Shown here one piece after another: positions 36,062 to 45,053 of a DNA stretch of 64,000 nucleotides (its first letter is position 1; every line of letters begins with the position of its first letter). The stretch is from Albidovulum inexpectatum (lineage in GTDB: Bacteria; Pseudomonadota; Alphaproteobacteria; Rhodobacterales; Rhodobacteraceae). The DNA lies in assembly GCF_002927635.1 (NCBI RefSeq), contig NZ_PRDS01000010.1, positions 1 through 64,000 of the forward strand, given 5' to 3'. The notes under the pieces are model-generated. The model made no database searches and was not told the DNA's origin. It saw only the letters and a program-made list of their open reading frames with translations. The translations under genes were made by a program, and so were the position numbers.

Positions 36062-36676
36062 TCAGCGGCGCAGCAAGATGGGGAGCAGCGCCCAGCCGGC
36101 AACGAAGCCGCCCAGATGCGTCTCCCATGCCAGAAGGCCCCCCATCGCCCACCAGAGGACGGTGTTCAGAACCGCCAGGCCGACCAGCGACTGAACGACC
36201 GGGATCGTGCTGGCCCCCAGCCTGCGGCGACGCATCCAGTCGATCCTGAGCCATGCGCCCAGCAGCCCGAAGACCGCGCCCGACGCGCCGACCATCGGCG
36301 CGCCGACCGTGCCCAGGGCGCCAAAGGCCGCAGCCCCCGCGACCAGCGATGCCAGATAGAGCATCGCGAAACGTGCCTGGCCCAGGACCGGCACCAGCGC
36401 GCGTGCCAGCGACACCATGACGGTCATGTTCATCACCAGATGAAGCATCCCGCCATGCAGGAAGCCATAGGTCACATATTGCGCGACGGGCTGACCGGGA
36501 TAAAGCGCTTGACCCGGCCCAAGCCCCTTCCAGAACGCGCCAAGCGCCAGGGCCGTGCCGCGCCAGTCACGGCTGCCCCACAGCCCCAGATCCGCGCCGG
36601 TCAGGATCAGCTCGGGCAGGGTGCACAGGATCAGGATCGCCCAGGTCACCGGGGCGAGCGGGGAATCACGTCTCAT
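36062..36676 (-). CDS. rhomboid-family intramembrane serine protease
   Basis: The 204-residue membrane protein has about six helices. The catalytic serine motif is GASGAVFGLLGAWLR (GxSG), the catalytic His is in the last helix (ETHLGGFVAGWALL), and the HGGMLHLVMNM motif in helix 2 is intact, so it should be active. It starts 5 bases after the stop of the exosortase gene on the same strand and is thus almost certainly co-transcribed with it. Substrates could be envelope proteins of the same export system; nothing in the sequence names them. Confidence 0.9.
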   Translation of the reverse strand: MRRDSPLAPVTWAILILCTLPELILTGADLGLWGSRDWRGTALALGAFWKGLGPGQALYPGQPVAQYVTYGFLHGGMLHLVMNMTVMVSLARALVPVLGQARFAMLYLASLVAGAAAFGALGTVGAPMVGASGAVFGLLGAWLRIDWMRRRRLGASTIPVVQSLVGLAVLNTVLWWAMGGLLAWETHLGGFVAGWALLPILLRR

Positions 36677-36681
36677 GCGGG

Positions 36682-38277
36682 TCAGAAAGGCACGAAGCGC
36701 GGCAGGTGGACAAGGGTCTGTTTCATGAAGCCGATCAGGCGCGTCTCGGCCTGTGCATCGGTCTCGTCGCTGCCGATCGGGGTGACAAAGCGCACAAGCG
36801 CCCCGTCGCTGCGCCCGACCGTCAGGCTGTCGGAGAGAACCGCCAGCTTGGCGGATACGTCATTGGCAACGCGGCGGCCTCGGCCTTCGAACCAGTAGAT
36901 GACCAGCTGGCGGTCAAGTTCCTTCTGGATCACGGCGCGCATGGCATGGAACCGGCCATAGCCCACGTCGCGCAGATCCATCGCGGTTTCGGTCAGCGAC
37001 CAGACCTCCCACCCGCCTGTCGGCAGGCAGACCTCGGGCGAATGTATGCCCTGGCCCTCGGTCTGGCGGTCATACCATGCGACGAACAGGCTGACGGGCG
37101 GACTGTCGGGGCGTTGGTAGAAAGCATTGAGATAATCGTCGGCGCCAAGGATCCGCTCGATCTTCGGGTCCAGCGCCTCGGTCAGCCCGCGCCAGTCGCC
37201 GATCTGGCGGGGAAACAGAAGCAGCGGATCGCGGGCCACCGGGGCCGATGGCGGCGCGGGCAGCGTGAGCCATGCCGCTGATGTCGCCGCCGTCACCGCC
37301 AGCGCCGTCACAAGCGCCGGGCCGGGCAGCACATCACGGACCCGACCGATCACCGCGCCGAAATCCTGAAAGTCGAGGTCGATCGCTTCGGACAGGGGAA
37401 GCGGATCTGGCGTCAGCCGCTGCAGCGCCATGGCCATGGCAAAGAGGATCAGTACGCACAGAAGAAAGATGACCCAGCCCTCGAACAGGTGAAGGAAGCC
37501 TTCGGCCATCTCGATCCCGTGGCGATCGACGAGCACGCCGATCACGGCAATTCGCACCGCGTTCATGGCCACAGTCAGCGGCGCCGCCGAAACCAGCAGA
37601 ACGATCTTGTGCCACAGCGGCCCGCGATAAAGGATCGCGAAGAGATAGGAAAAGGACAGGATCGGAAACAGGTAGCGCAGGCCGGAACAGGCCTCGGCCA
37701 CTTGCAGCTTGTAGATCCCGAGGTCGATGACATTGCCCTCGAGGTAGACGGCAACGCCCAGCTTCGTCAGGATCCAGACCCCCAGCGCGGACGAGATCCA
37801 CTGCAGGAAGATCGTCAGCTTCCAGTACAGGATCTGCGGCAGGGGCAGCATGAACACAAGATGCAAGACAGGCAGCTGGTGCCGGCGCCCACGTTGCCAG
37901 CCCATGACCGTCAGCACAACGCCGCCGATCCAGAGGATCAGGGCATAGGTCACGATGTCGGGCACGCGCATCAGGTTGCCCAGGACCGCAAGCCCCAGCG
38001 CCGCGACGATCACGGCGACGCCCGGCCATCTTGCGCCCGCATCTCCGCCCGTCCGGGGCGCGCGCCGCAATTCGCGCACGAAGAGGTAAAGCGAAACCAG
38101 CGGTATGAGCGGCCCGTGTGAGTATTCGGGCGTCGTCCAGGCCCTGATCAGCGATTCGAGACCGATCCAGAACACCGGCAGGGACGCTGCGACCAATGCG
38201 CCCAGAAGGAACGCCCCGCCCGATCGGCCAAGCAGGGGACGAAGGCCAACACTGGCTGGATCGTGGGCGTCGGTCAT
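36682..38277 (-). CDS. xrtD: exosortase XrtD fused to an EpsI domain
   Basis: Residues 1-290 are the multi-helix exosortase core with the catalytic triad: Cys197 in [13 protein letters not shown], Arg242 in [10 protein letters not shown] and His263 in [13 protein letters not shown]. Residues about 330-531 form a periplasmic EpsI-like domain ([38 protein letters not shown]). This fused form of 531 residues is the VPLPA-CTERM-specific type. It would cut the C-terminal VPxPA signal and hand the protein to the surface. Its matching substrate is encoded at 47524-48186. It leads the rhomboid gene on the minus strand. Confidence 0.9.
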   Translation of the reverse strand: MTDAHDPASVGLRPLLGRSGGAFLLGALVAASLPVFWIGLESLIRAWTTPEYSHGPLIPLVSLYLFVRELRRAPRTGGDAGARWPGVAVIVAALGLAVLGNLMRVPDIVTYALILWIGGVVLTVMGWQRGRRHQLPVLHLVFMLPLPQILYWKLTIFLQWISSALGVWILTKLGVAVYLEGNVIDLGIYKLQVAEACSGLRYLFPILSFSYLFAILYRGPLWHKIVLLVSAAPLTVAMNAVRIAVIGVLVDRHGIEMAEGFLHLFEGWVIFLLCVLILFAMAMALQRLTPDPLPLSEAIDLDFQDFGAVIGRVRDVLPGPALVTALAVTAATSAAWLTLPAPPSAPVARDPLLLFPRQIGDWRGLTEALDPKIERILGADDYLNAFYQRPDSPPVSLFVAWYDRQTEGQGIHSPEVCLPTGGWEVWSLTETAMDLRDVGYGRFHAMRAVIQKELDRQLVIYWFEGRGRRVANDVSAKLAVLSDSLTVGRSDGALVRFVTPIGSDETDAQAETRLIGFMKQTLVHLPRFVPF

Positions 38278-38343
38278 CCCGGCCTCATTGACAGGTCGCG
38301 CCGGGCGGCACAGCCCGGGCGCGGGGATCTGGCACGTTTTCGA

Positions 38344-39762
38344 TCAGGGCCGATAGCTGAACGTCCGGCCAAGCGTCATGAAGACGGCGTTCGAACGGGC
38401 ATCGCCCGTGGCCGATGAATCCTTCCGGTCGCGCAGCTGTATGCCCGTCGTCATCGCCCAGTCCCTGGTCAGGCTACGACTGTAGGCGGCCCGCAGGGTG
38501 GTGCGCGTCACCGTGGGAACGGTGGACAGGTCGTCGGCCGATGCCGAACGTCCGTAATTGAGCGTGACGTTCAGGCTCGAGACGCTGTTGATCTGATAAT
38601 CGTAGCCCAGCGCAAGGCGTGTATCGACGATTTCCTCGTCCAGATTGTTGGTCGACACGTCGCGGCGCAGCGATACGGTCAACGTGCTGGAGGCAAGGTT
38701 GTGGCTGTAGCTGACCGCGCTGTTCCAATCGGTGTTGCCGGCCGGCGTGCGCGTGACGCCCAGCGAGGCCGACAGCGCGCCCCGCGGCAATTGCAGATCG
38801 CGCCCGAAGCGCAGAGAGGTCCTGGTCCCCGTCGTGTTCACGGTCGAATCGACGGATGCGAAGATCGATCCCGTCGGCAGGGTGCGCGTCAGCTTCAGAA
38901 GGCCCGAAGCGCCCGACCGGCTGCGCGTTCCGTTTGTGTCGGCAATGTCGATTTCGGTCCAGCCAAGCCGTGCATCGAGAACGAGAACCGGGTTGATGTC
39001 ATACACGGCGCCGATGCCGTATGTCAGTGTCTGACGCTCGGTCTGCACGGAATCATCGGCGCTGTAATCGCTGTAGCCCAGATCGAAATCCAGCACCGCG
39101 ACGGGTGAAATCCTGGCCGTGACGACCGCGTTCACGCTGTCGGTGCGGGTGTCGAACAGCCGGGTGTTCAGGATCGACAGGTCCTCATAGCTCTTTTCGT
39201 CGTGTGTCACGGTGATCTGGAAGCCAAGCGGCGCATTGATTCCCGTGCGGTAGCCGATCGAGGCATTGCGCACCGTCAGCGTGCCGCCGCCGGCGAACAG
39301 CCCGGTTCCGGCCAGAAGCTGTTCTTCCTGTTCGACCTGGAAGGGGTCCAGGAAATCGCGGTCCGATCGGCGATAGCGCGCGCTGAGCGTGAACTCGCTG
39401 TCCACCGCCTGCAGACGGTAGGAGAGGCGCAGAAGCGGGTCTTCGAAGCCCGACATGGTGCGCCCCGGAATGTCCGCATAACGCAATACGGTCGAGCCGA
39501 ACAGGCGCAGGTCTTGCGTGGGCGTGATGCTGGACAGATCAAAGGTCAACGTATTGTCGAAAATGGTCGAGGTGCCGCCCGAATTCGGTGAAAGCTGGAA
39601 GTTGTCGTCGATGCTGAGCGACGAGCTGACGCCGAGATCGATCTGAAGACCGCCGGGGTTTCCCGTATTGGCCTGCTGGCCTGCCGATTGTGCCTGTGCA
39701 AGCAGTGGCCAGGCCGCGCAAAGCGCGGCCCAGACTGCAATGGTGCTGTTGAATGTTTTCAT
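38344..39762 (-). CDS. outer-membrane beta-barrel protein of the exosortase/EPS locus
   Basis: The 472-residue protein has a signal peptide (MKTFNSTIAVWAALCAAWPLLAQA), then alternating hydrophobic/polar strands throughout, ending in an aromatic-rich last strand (VFMTLGRTFSYRP). The many D-x-x-L-G-Y-x-Y strand repeats and Thr/Ser-rich turns indicate a large barrel like the putative outer-membrane proteins of PEP-CTERM/EPS loci. It may anchor or translocate polysaccharide. It lies first downstream of the wza-like gene (21 bases) and upstream of xrtD (66 bases) on the minus strand. Confidence 0.75.
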   Translation of the reverse strand: MKTFNSTIAVWAALCAAWPLLAQAQSAGQQANTGNPGGLQIDLGVSSSLSIDDNFQLSPNSGGTSTIFDNTLTFDLSSITPTQDLRLFGSTVLRYADIPGRTMSGFEDPLLRLSYRLQAVDSEFTLSARYRRSDRDFLDPFQVEQEEQLLAGTGLFAGGGTLTVRNASIGYRTGINAPLGFQITVTHDEKSYEDLSILNTRLFDTRTDSVNAVVTARISPVAVLDFDLGYSDYSADDSVQTERQTLTYGIGAVYDINPVLVLDARLGWTEIDIADTNGTRSRSGASGLLKLTRTLPTGSIFASVDSTVNTTGTRTSLRFGRDLQLPRGALSASLGVTRTPAGNTDWNSAVSYSHNLASSTLTVSLRRDVSTNNLDEEIVDTRLALGYDYQINSVSSLNVTLNYGRSASADDLSTVPTVTRTTLRAAYSRSLTRDWAMTTGIQLRDRKDSSATGDARSNAVFMTLGRTFSYRP

Positions 39763-39783
39763 GTCCGTTGCGATTTCCGCTGA

Positions 39784-40419
39784 TTATTCGAACAGTCGCC
39801 GTTCGGGGACCACGATCACGTCACCTTCGCGCAGGACGATCACGGGCGCCTTGGCGCCGTTCTGAACGGCCTTGTAGTTGAACTGATAGACCGTTTCGGT
39901 CCCGGTCTTGGTATCGGCGCGCCGCAACTGGATGCGCTTGGTGGCCGCGAACCGCGTCAGGCCGCCGGATTCGGCAAGGAACTGCAGCAGTGTCGTGCCA
40001 CGCTCGACATCCAGACGGCCGGGTGTATTGACCTCACCGACCACATAGACCGCGACGGTGCCATAGGGCCGCACCTTGCTGGCCACGGCCTGGGCCGCGG
40101 CATTGTTGACAGCGGTCGTTACCGGGTTCAGCTGACCGACCGTCAGGAAAACTGTGGGCTCCGAGGCAAAATTCGGCGCCAGGGCCGAGGCAATGGACTT
40201 GCGCAGCGAATCAATCGTCTTGCCGGAGGCGCGCACCGAACCGACCAGCGGCAGGCTGACCGTTCCGTCGGGCAGAACCAGAAGGCTGCGGTTCAGGCTG
40301 GGATCCTCGAGAACCTCGAGCTGAAGCACGTCTCCGGACTGAACCCGGTAGCCGCCTTGCGCGGCGGCGGTCGTGGCAATGAAGACGGCCGCAATCAGGC
40401 CAAGCAATGCTCTAATCAT
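39784..40419 (-). CDS. Wza-like polysaccharide export protein
   Basis: The product is 211 residues with a signal peptide (MIRALLGLIAAVFIATTAAAQ). The Poly_export domain GYRVQSGDVLQLEVLEDPSLNRSLLVLPDGTVSLPLVGSVRASG is followed by a SLBB-type domain VAVYVVGEVNTPGRLDVERGTTLLQFLAESGGL. It forms the periplasmic/outer-membrane channel for polymer. It has no lipobox Cys, so it is a soluble or signal-peptidase-I type rather than a true Wza lipoprotein. ATG 40419 is preferred, and a GTG lies three codons earlier. It is co-oriented with PrsT and the barrel gene. Confidence 0.85.
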   Translation of the reverse strand: MIRALLGLIAAVFIATTAAAQGGYRVQSGDVLQLEVLEDPSLNRSLLVLPDGTVSLPLVGSVRASGKTIDSLRKSIASALAPNFASEPTVFLTVGQLNPVTTAVNNAAAQAVASKVRPYGTVAVYVVGEVNTPGRLDVERGTTLLQFLAESGGLTRFAATKRIQLRRADTKTGTETVYQFNYKAVQNGAKAPVIVLREGDVIVVPERRLFE

Positions 40420-40548
40420 TTTCGTCACCCGATCATTTCAATGTTCCGAGCCTAAGCCCTTTCGACCAGAAAACAAAACGTCCTGTCGGAATCGACCTTC
40501 GCAAACCGGGCGGAAAGGCGCATCTTGTGACACTTGCGCACCGCTTCC

Positions 40549-43041
40549 TCAGTTCGCGACTGCCCCGTTTCCGGTGGCGAGATCCGCCAGCGCGGCCTTG
40601 ATTCTCTTGGCAATCTCGCCGTCAGGATCGGCCACAAGGCCTTGCGCGCGCTCCAGCACTGCGCGGGCCTGGTCGCGTCTGCCGCGTGACAGGTGCACCA
40701 TGGACATGTGGTACTGGACCATCGGATCGTCGGGTAGCGCCTGCGCCGCGCGCGCGAAGTGGCGTTCTGCGGCATCAATGTCACCGCGCAGATAGGCGAT
40801 CCAGCCATAGGTATCCTGATAGGGCGCGTCGTCGCTGTCGCGCAGGCGGCGGGCGATGATCTCGGCGCGTGCCAGGCTGTCGGGGTCGCTGCGATGGTTC
40901 GACAGCAGGCTGGCCAGGTTGTTCGCGATGACGGGATTGGCCGAATTCGTCCGGTAGAGATCTTCGTAAACCGCGATCGCGGCGTCGATCTGTCCCAGAC
41001 GCTGCAACAGGCTGGCGCGCGCCCATTTCAGATCGGCCGCATCCGGGAAAAGTTCCTGTGCCTGGTCCAGAAGCCTTGCGGTTTCATCCGATCGCGCGGG
41101 GTCGGTCGCGACGATGCGGATGAGTTCGGCCCATGCGGGCTGCATGTGCGGCTGGCGCGCCACGAGATCGCGAAGCCGCTGTTCGGCGCCGGAAAGGTCG
41201 CCCGTCAGGCTGAGAACCGACGCGTCCAGAAGGCGCAATTGCGGATCATCGGGCGAGTCGGCCAGCAGGCTGGCGGCATAGGCGCGGGCCTTTTCGATAT
41301 CGCCATTGTCCAGATGGGTCCTGAGGATGGCGATCCGGGTTGCGCGTCCGCCTTCTCCGCTTTCGGCAAGATCGGTCAGATAGCGCAGGGCCTCGGTCGT
41401 GTCGCGTTCCTGCGCAAGGATCGCGGCGCGAATTTCATGGGCCCTTGCGCGAGCGGCGGGATCCGAGGTTGCCTCCAGCGCGTCGGCCACCGAGCGCGCC
41501 CGCGGCCAGTCCTGAACGCGCAGATAGATCTCGCCCAGCGCGCCCAGCAATCCCGGATGGCCCGGCGAAATGCGCAGCGCATCGATCAGGACCGATTCGG
41601 CCGGAAGATAGCGGCCTTCATTGGCCAGGAATTGCGCATAGCGAAGCGATTCGATGGGCGCGGCATTGGACAGTTCGACCGCGCGCGACAGACTTTCGCG
41701 CATCAGGTCGCGGTTTCCGTCGCGTTCATAGGCCTCGGCCATCAGGGACAGGATGTCGGCATCGCGCGGGGCGCTGGCCAGGGCGCGGCGAAGCACGGCG
41801 ATGGCGTCGCCGACCCGATCGTCGCGGATCAGCGCGGCTGCCTGAAGCTTCAGGGCTTCGGGATGTACCGGGTTCCTTGACAGGACCGAGTCGATGAGGG
41901 TGGCCGCCCTGTCGTTCTGGCCCGCCACCGTCAGCATCCGGGCCAGCGCGACGCGGGCGTTGAGCGCGTCGTCATCCTCGCCAAGCGAGTCGACGAGTTC
42001 CTGCATGCGCGCGATGGCGTCGTCGCGGCGGCCCATGTCAAACAGAAAGGCGGCATAGGCCGACAGATAGGCCGGTGACGCGCCCTCGTGGGCGATGACG
42101 CGTTCGAGTTCGGTAACGGCGGCATCTGGCCCGCGCCATGTGGCCAGAAAACGGACGAGGTTCAGCACATCGTCGCGCTCGATCGGTCCACCGCTGACGC
42201 GGCTGCGCAGAAAGGCCTCGGCCTTGTCGATTTCGTTTCGCGCAAGATGCCAGCGGATCAGCGTCGCGCGCAATTCCGGCGCATCGGGGTGGCGCGCGAT
42301 CATCTGATGAAGGGTCTGCTCGACATCCGCGTCCCTGCCCAAAGCTGCCAGCGCGGCGAGCTTCTGCGCATAAAGCGGCCTGTCATCGGGGAACAGGGCA
42401 AGCGCATGGTCGATTTCGGCAAGGGCGTCCTCGAATCGCTGGGCGCGCATCAGGTCATCGATCACCACGCGGCGCAGCAGCAGGTTGCCGGGAAGCCCGT
42501 CAAGCAACCGGCGCGCCTGTTGTGCGGCACGGGCGAGGCGGCCCACGTCGTTCGACTGAATCGCAACACCGTATTCGGCGGCGGTGCGAATGGCCAGCAG
42601 CTCGGGATTGCCGGGTTCGATACGCAGCGCCTTGTCGGCATTGTCCAGGGCGGCGGCCCAGTCGCTGCCCGTCGCGGCGATCTCGGCCAGTGCGCGCAAG
42701 GCGTCCAGATCGTCGGGATATTGTTCGACCAGGCGCAGGTACTGGGCATAGGCCTCGCGCAGATGGCCGCGCTTGCGTTCTGCCTCGGCATAGGTGCGGC
42801 GTGCCTCACGATGGCTGCCATCAAGCTTGAAGACATTGCGAAGCTCGACAAGTGCCCGGTCGATGTCGCCGGCCTGCAGGTATTCAAGCCCGGCCTGGAA
42901 GTGACGTTCGGCACGCTCTTCGGCCGTGTCGCAGGCCGTCAGCGCCAATGTCAGGACCAGCGCCGAGGCCAGCGCCGAGACACGCCGCGCGACCGGACGG
43001 CGGCCTGCGGAATCGGCGGGGCGCTGTCGTTCGTGCCGCAT
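40549..43041 (-). CDS. PrsT-like TPR lipoprotein of exosortase/EPS systems
   Basis: The signal peptide has a lipobox LALTAC (Cys37), so it is a lipoprotein. The remaining about 790 residues are consecutive tetratricopeptide repeats (HFQAGLEYLQAGDIDRALVELRNVFKLDGSH... to the end), about twenty of them. This is the layout of PrsT, the TPR lipoprotein found in PEP-CTERM/exosortase EPS loci, thought to scaffold the export machinery. Length is 830. ATG 43041 overlaps the sugar transferase stop by one base (TGATG), so translation is coupled. The Wza-like gene follows 129 bases later. Confidence 0.85.
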   Translation of the reverse strand: MRHERQRPADSAGRRPVARRVSALASALVLTLALTACDTAEERAERHFQAGLEYLQAGDIDRALVELRNVFKLDGSHREARRTYAEAERKRGHLREAYAQYLRLVEQYPDDLDALRALAEIAATGSDWAAALDNADKALRIEPGNPELLAIRTAAEYGVAIQSNDVGRLARAAQQARRLLDGLPGNLLLRRVVIDDLMRAQRFEDALAEIDHALALFPDDRPLYAQKLAALAALGRDADVEQTLHQMIARHPDAPELRATLIRWHLARNEIDKAEAFLRSRVSGGPIERDDVLNLVRFLATWRGPDAAVTELERVIAHEGASPAYLSAYAAFLFDMGRRDDAIARMQELVDSLGEDDDALNARVALARMLTVAGQNDRAATLIDSVLSRNPVHPEALKLQAAALIRDDRVGDAIAVLRRALASAPRDADILSLMAEAYERDGNRDLMRESLSRAVELSNAAPIESLRYAQFLANEGRYLPAESVLIDALRISPGHPGLLGALGEIYLRVQDWPRARSVADALEATSDPAARARAHEIRAAILAQERDTTEALRYLTDLAESGEGGRATRIAILRTHLDNGDIEKARAYAASLLADSPDDPQLRLLDASVLSLTGDLSGAEQRLRDLVARQPHMQPAWAELIRIVATDPARSDETARLLDQAQELFPDAADLKWARASLLQRLGQIDAAIAVYEDLYRTNSANPVIANNLASLLSNHRSDPDSLARAEIIARRLRDSDDAPYQDTYGWIAYLRGDIDAAERHFARAAQALPDDPMVQYHMSMVHLSRGRRDQARAVLERAQGLVADPDGEIAKRIKAALADLATGNGAVAN

Positions 43042-43730
43042 CAATACCCCGTACCCGACAGGACGACCCGGACGGTCCCAAGCAGTATCCGCAGGTCCGT
43101 TCCGAAGCTCAGCGCCGCGAAATAGGCGTTGTCATATTCGACGCGCCGGGCGAATTCGCTTTCGTTGCGCACCGAGATCTGCCACGCGCCGGTGATCCCG
43201 GGGCGCATGAAGTAATAGGCCTTGCCGCGATAAAGCTTCTGCTGGTTTGGCATCATCGGTCGCGGTCCGACCAGGCTCATGTCGCCGATCAGGACGTTCC
43301 AAAGCTGTGGCAATTCATCAAGCGACGACTTGCGCAACAGTCGGCCAAGCCTGGTGATGCGCGGATCGCATTTCAGCTTCTGCGTGCGGTCCCATTCAAG
43401 CCGCGCGCCCGGATCGCGGGAAAGATGGCGCTCCAGCGCCTTGTCGGCATCTGGCACCATGGTGCGCAATTTCAGCATCCGGAAGATGCGGCCGCCTCGA
43501 CCGACGCGCTCGCTCCAGTAGAAGGGCGATGCTCCGTCCAGCGAAATGAGTGCCGCCAGAATGGCGACCATCGGCAGCCAGACGACCGCCATGATCAGAA
43601 CCACGCCGACATCGAAGAGCCGCTTGAGGCCCGAACCATACAGCCCCCTGGCCCGGCCGATCAGCGCCAATTCGTGCACTCCGTTGGCACGGCCGGTTTC
43701 CTCAAGGGGATCGTCCGTATGAAAACTCAT
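43041..43730 (-). CDS. polyprenyl-phosphate sugar-1-phosphate transferase
   Basis: This bacterial sugar transferase (WbaP/PglC-like monotopic family) starts the repeat unit by loading the first sugar phosphate on undecaprenyl phosphate. One membrane segment (LFDVGVVLIMAVVWLPMVAILAALI) is followed by the catalytic core SERVGRGGRIFRMLKLRTMV and SLDELPQLWNVLIGDMSLVGPRPMM. ATG 43730 gives 229 residues, the normal monofunctional size. Starts at 43859 or 43928 are open but would add a non-conserved basic stretch. It overlaps PrsT by one base. It is the first gene of the minus-strand export operon. Confidence 0.85.
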   Translation of the reverse strand: MSFHTDDPLEETGRANGVHELALIGRARGLYGSGLKRLFDVGVVLIMAVVWLPMVAILAALISLDGASPFYWSERVGRGGRIFRMLKLRTMVPDADKALERHLSRDPGARLEWDRTQKLKCDPRITRLGRLLRKSSLDELPQLWNVLIGDMSLVGPRPMMPNQQKLYRGKAYYFMRPGITGAWQISVRNESEFARRVEYDNAYFAALSFGTDLRILLGTVRVVLSGTGY

Positions 43731-44159
43731 CCAAGTACCCAAATCCACAATCGTCGCCCCAAGGGGCAAGGCCGGCCAGGGCCCGAGAAAAAGCAGCGTC
43801 TTTCGAAATCGAAGCGATATGCCACCCACGGCATGGTCAGGATACCATTTTTTTGCCATATTCCTACACCGGATTTGCCAGAATGATCGAAAGGAACGAA
43901 GTGGCCGCCCGCAGGCGCCTGGGGCCACAGATCGCCTCCGTCAACGGACAGGAATCGGAAACAGGCGCAAGGTTTGGCGGGAATTGTTCGCCTCAGGGCG
44001 CGAATCGGGCGGGATGCCTTGGGATCGCGGCGCATTGCACGTCACTGAGAGCGGTGGTTTCTGGACGCCGGGCGACAGCCGGGCTTATATGATGTATTGA
44101 TTGAATGGCGTGCCGCGCGCCCGTCGGGCGGCAACGCTGGTTATGGAAACGGATTTTTG
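43731..44159. other. 429-base divergent intergenic region of the EPS locus
   Basis: This is the gap between the divergent sugar transferase and ExeA-like ATPase genes and must hold both promoters. It is less GC-rich around 43850-43880 (CATTTTTTTGCCATATTCC) and near 44085-44105 (GCTTATATGATGTATTGATTG, a possible -10 for the plus-strand operon). Open frames of 79-93 codons exist but look like chance frames without ribosome sites. No repeat or operator could be assigned. Confidence 0.5.
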
Positions 44160-45053
44160 ATGAACAAGGTCGTCGAGACCGAGACGAATATCGGCGATAA
44201 CGTCAGCTTCTACATGGAGTTCTACGGATTCCACGAGCGTCCCTTCACGCTCGTGCCCGATCCGGATTTCCTGTTCTGGTCGCCACAACATCGCCGGGCC
44301 TATTCCGTCCTCGAATTCGGCATCCTCAGCCGTGCGCCGATCACCCTGGTGACGGGCGGGGTAGGATGCGGAAAGACGACGCTTTTGCGCGAATTGTTGC
44401 GCCAGTTTGGCGACAAGGTCACCGTCGGGCTGATCTCGAATGCCCAGGGGGGGCGCGGCGAGCTGATCCAGTGGGTCCTGAATGCCCTCGCCGTGCCCTT
44501 CGATCCGGCCGCGGGCTATGTGCCCCTGTTCCAGAAACTGCAGGATTTCCTGATCGAGGAATATGCCGCGGGCCGGCGCGTGGTGCTGATCTTCGACGAG
44601 GCGCAGAACCTTTCGCCCGAAAGCCTGGAAGAGCTGCGCATGCTGACCAACATCAACTCCGGCAAGGATGAGGTCATCCAGCTGGTGCTGGTCGGCCAGC
44701 CCGAACTGCGTGACATGGTCCTGCGGCCCTCGCTGCGCCAGCTTGCCCAGCGCATCGCGGCCAGTTTCCACCTGCGCCCGCTGGAGGCCGACGATGTCGT
44801 GGCCCTGATCCGCCATCGGCTGCGCTCGGCCGGCGGTACCGGCGAAGAGGTGACCGAGGCGGCGGCGCGCATGGTTCACAAGGTGACCCATGGCGTGCCC
44901 CGTCTGGTGAACCAGCTATGCGACATGGCCCTGCTTTACGGGTGGAGCATGGACATGGCGCAGGTGGATGAGAACGTCGTCCAGGCCGTCCTGGATGATG
45001 GAGTGTTCTTCGCGGCTCAGATCGCGGCAGAGGAAGAAGAAAAGGCAACATGA
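44160..45053 (+). CDS. ExeA-like AAA ATPase of exosortase/EPS systems
   Basis: The 297-residue protein has a Walker A TGGVGCGKTTLLREL near residue 66, Walker B VVLIFDEAQNL near 145, and the sensor region LRQLAQRIAASFHLRPL. The N-terminal FYGFHERPFTLVPDPDFLFWS is the start pattern of the ExeA/PEP-CTERM-associated ATPase. It probably powers or regulates polymer chain assembly with the GumC-like and CpsD-like partners that follow. The first 17 residues before MEFYGF may be extra; ATG 44214 is an alternative start. The stop overlaps the next start by four bases (ATGA at 45050). Confidence 0.85.
   Translation: MNKVVETETNIGDNVSFYMEFYGFHERPFTLVPDPDFLFWSPQHRRAYSVLEFGILSRAPITLVTGGVGCGKTTLLRELLRQFGDKVTVGLISNAQGGRGELIQWVLNALAVPFDPAAGYVPLFQKLQDFLIEEYAAGRRVVLIFDEAQNLSPESLEELRMLTNINSGKDEVIQLVLVGQPELRDMVLRPSLRQLAQRIAASFHLRPLEADDVVALIRHRLRSAGGTGEEVTEAAARMVHKVTHGVPRLVNQLCDMALLYGWSMDMAQVDENVVQAVLDDGVFFAAQIAAEEEEKAT

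Noticed and set aside
43819-44100. small genes in the EPS divergent gap (79-93 codons)
   Set aside because: No ribosome site, no conserved pattern, and the frames cross the expected promoter of the ATPase operon.
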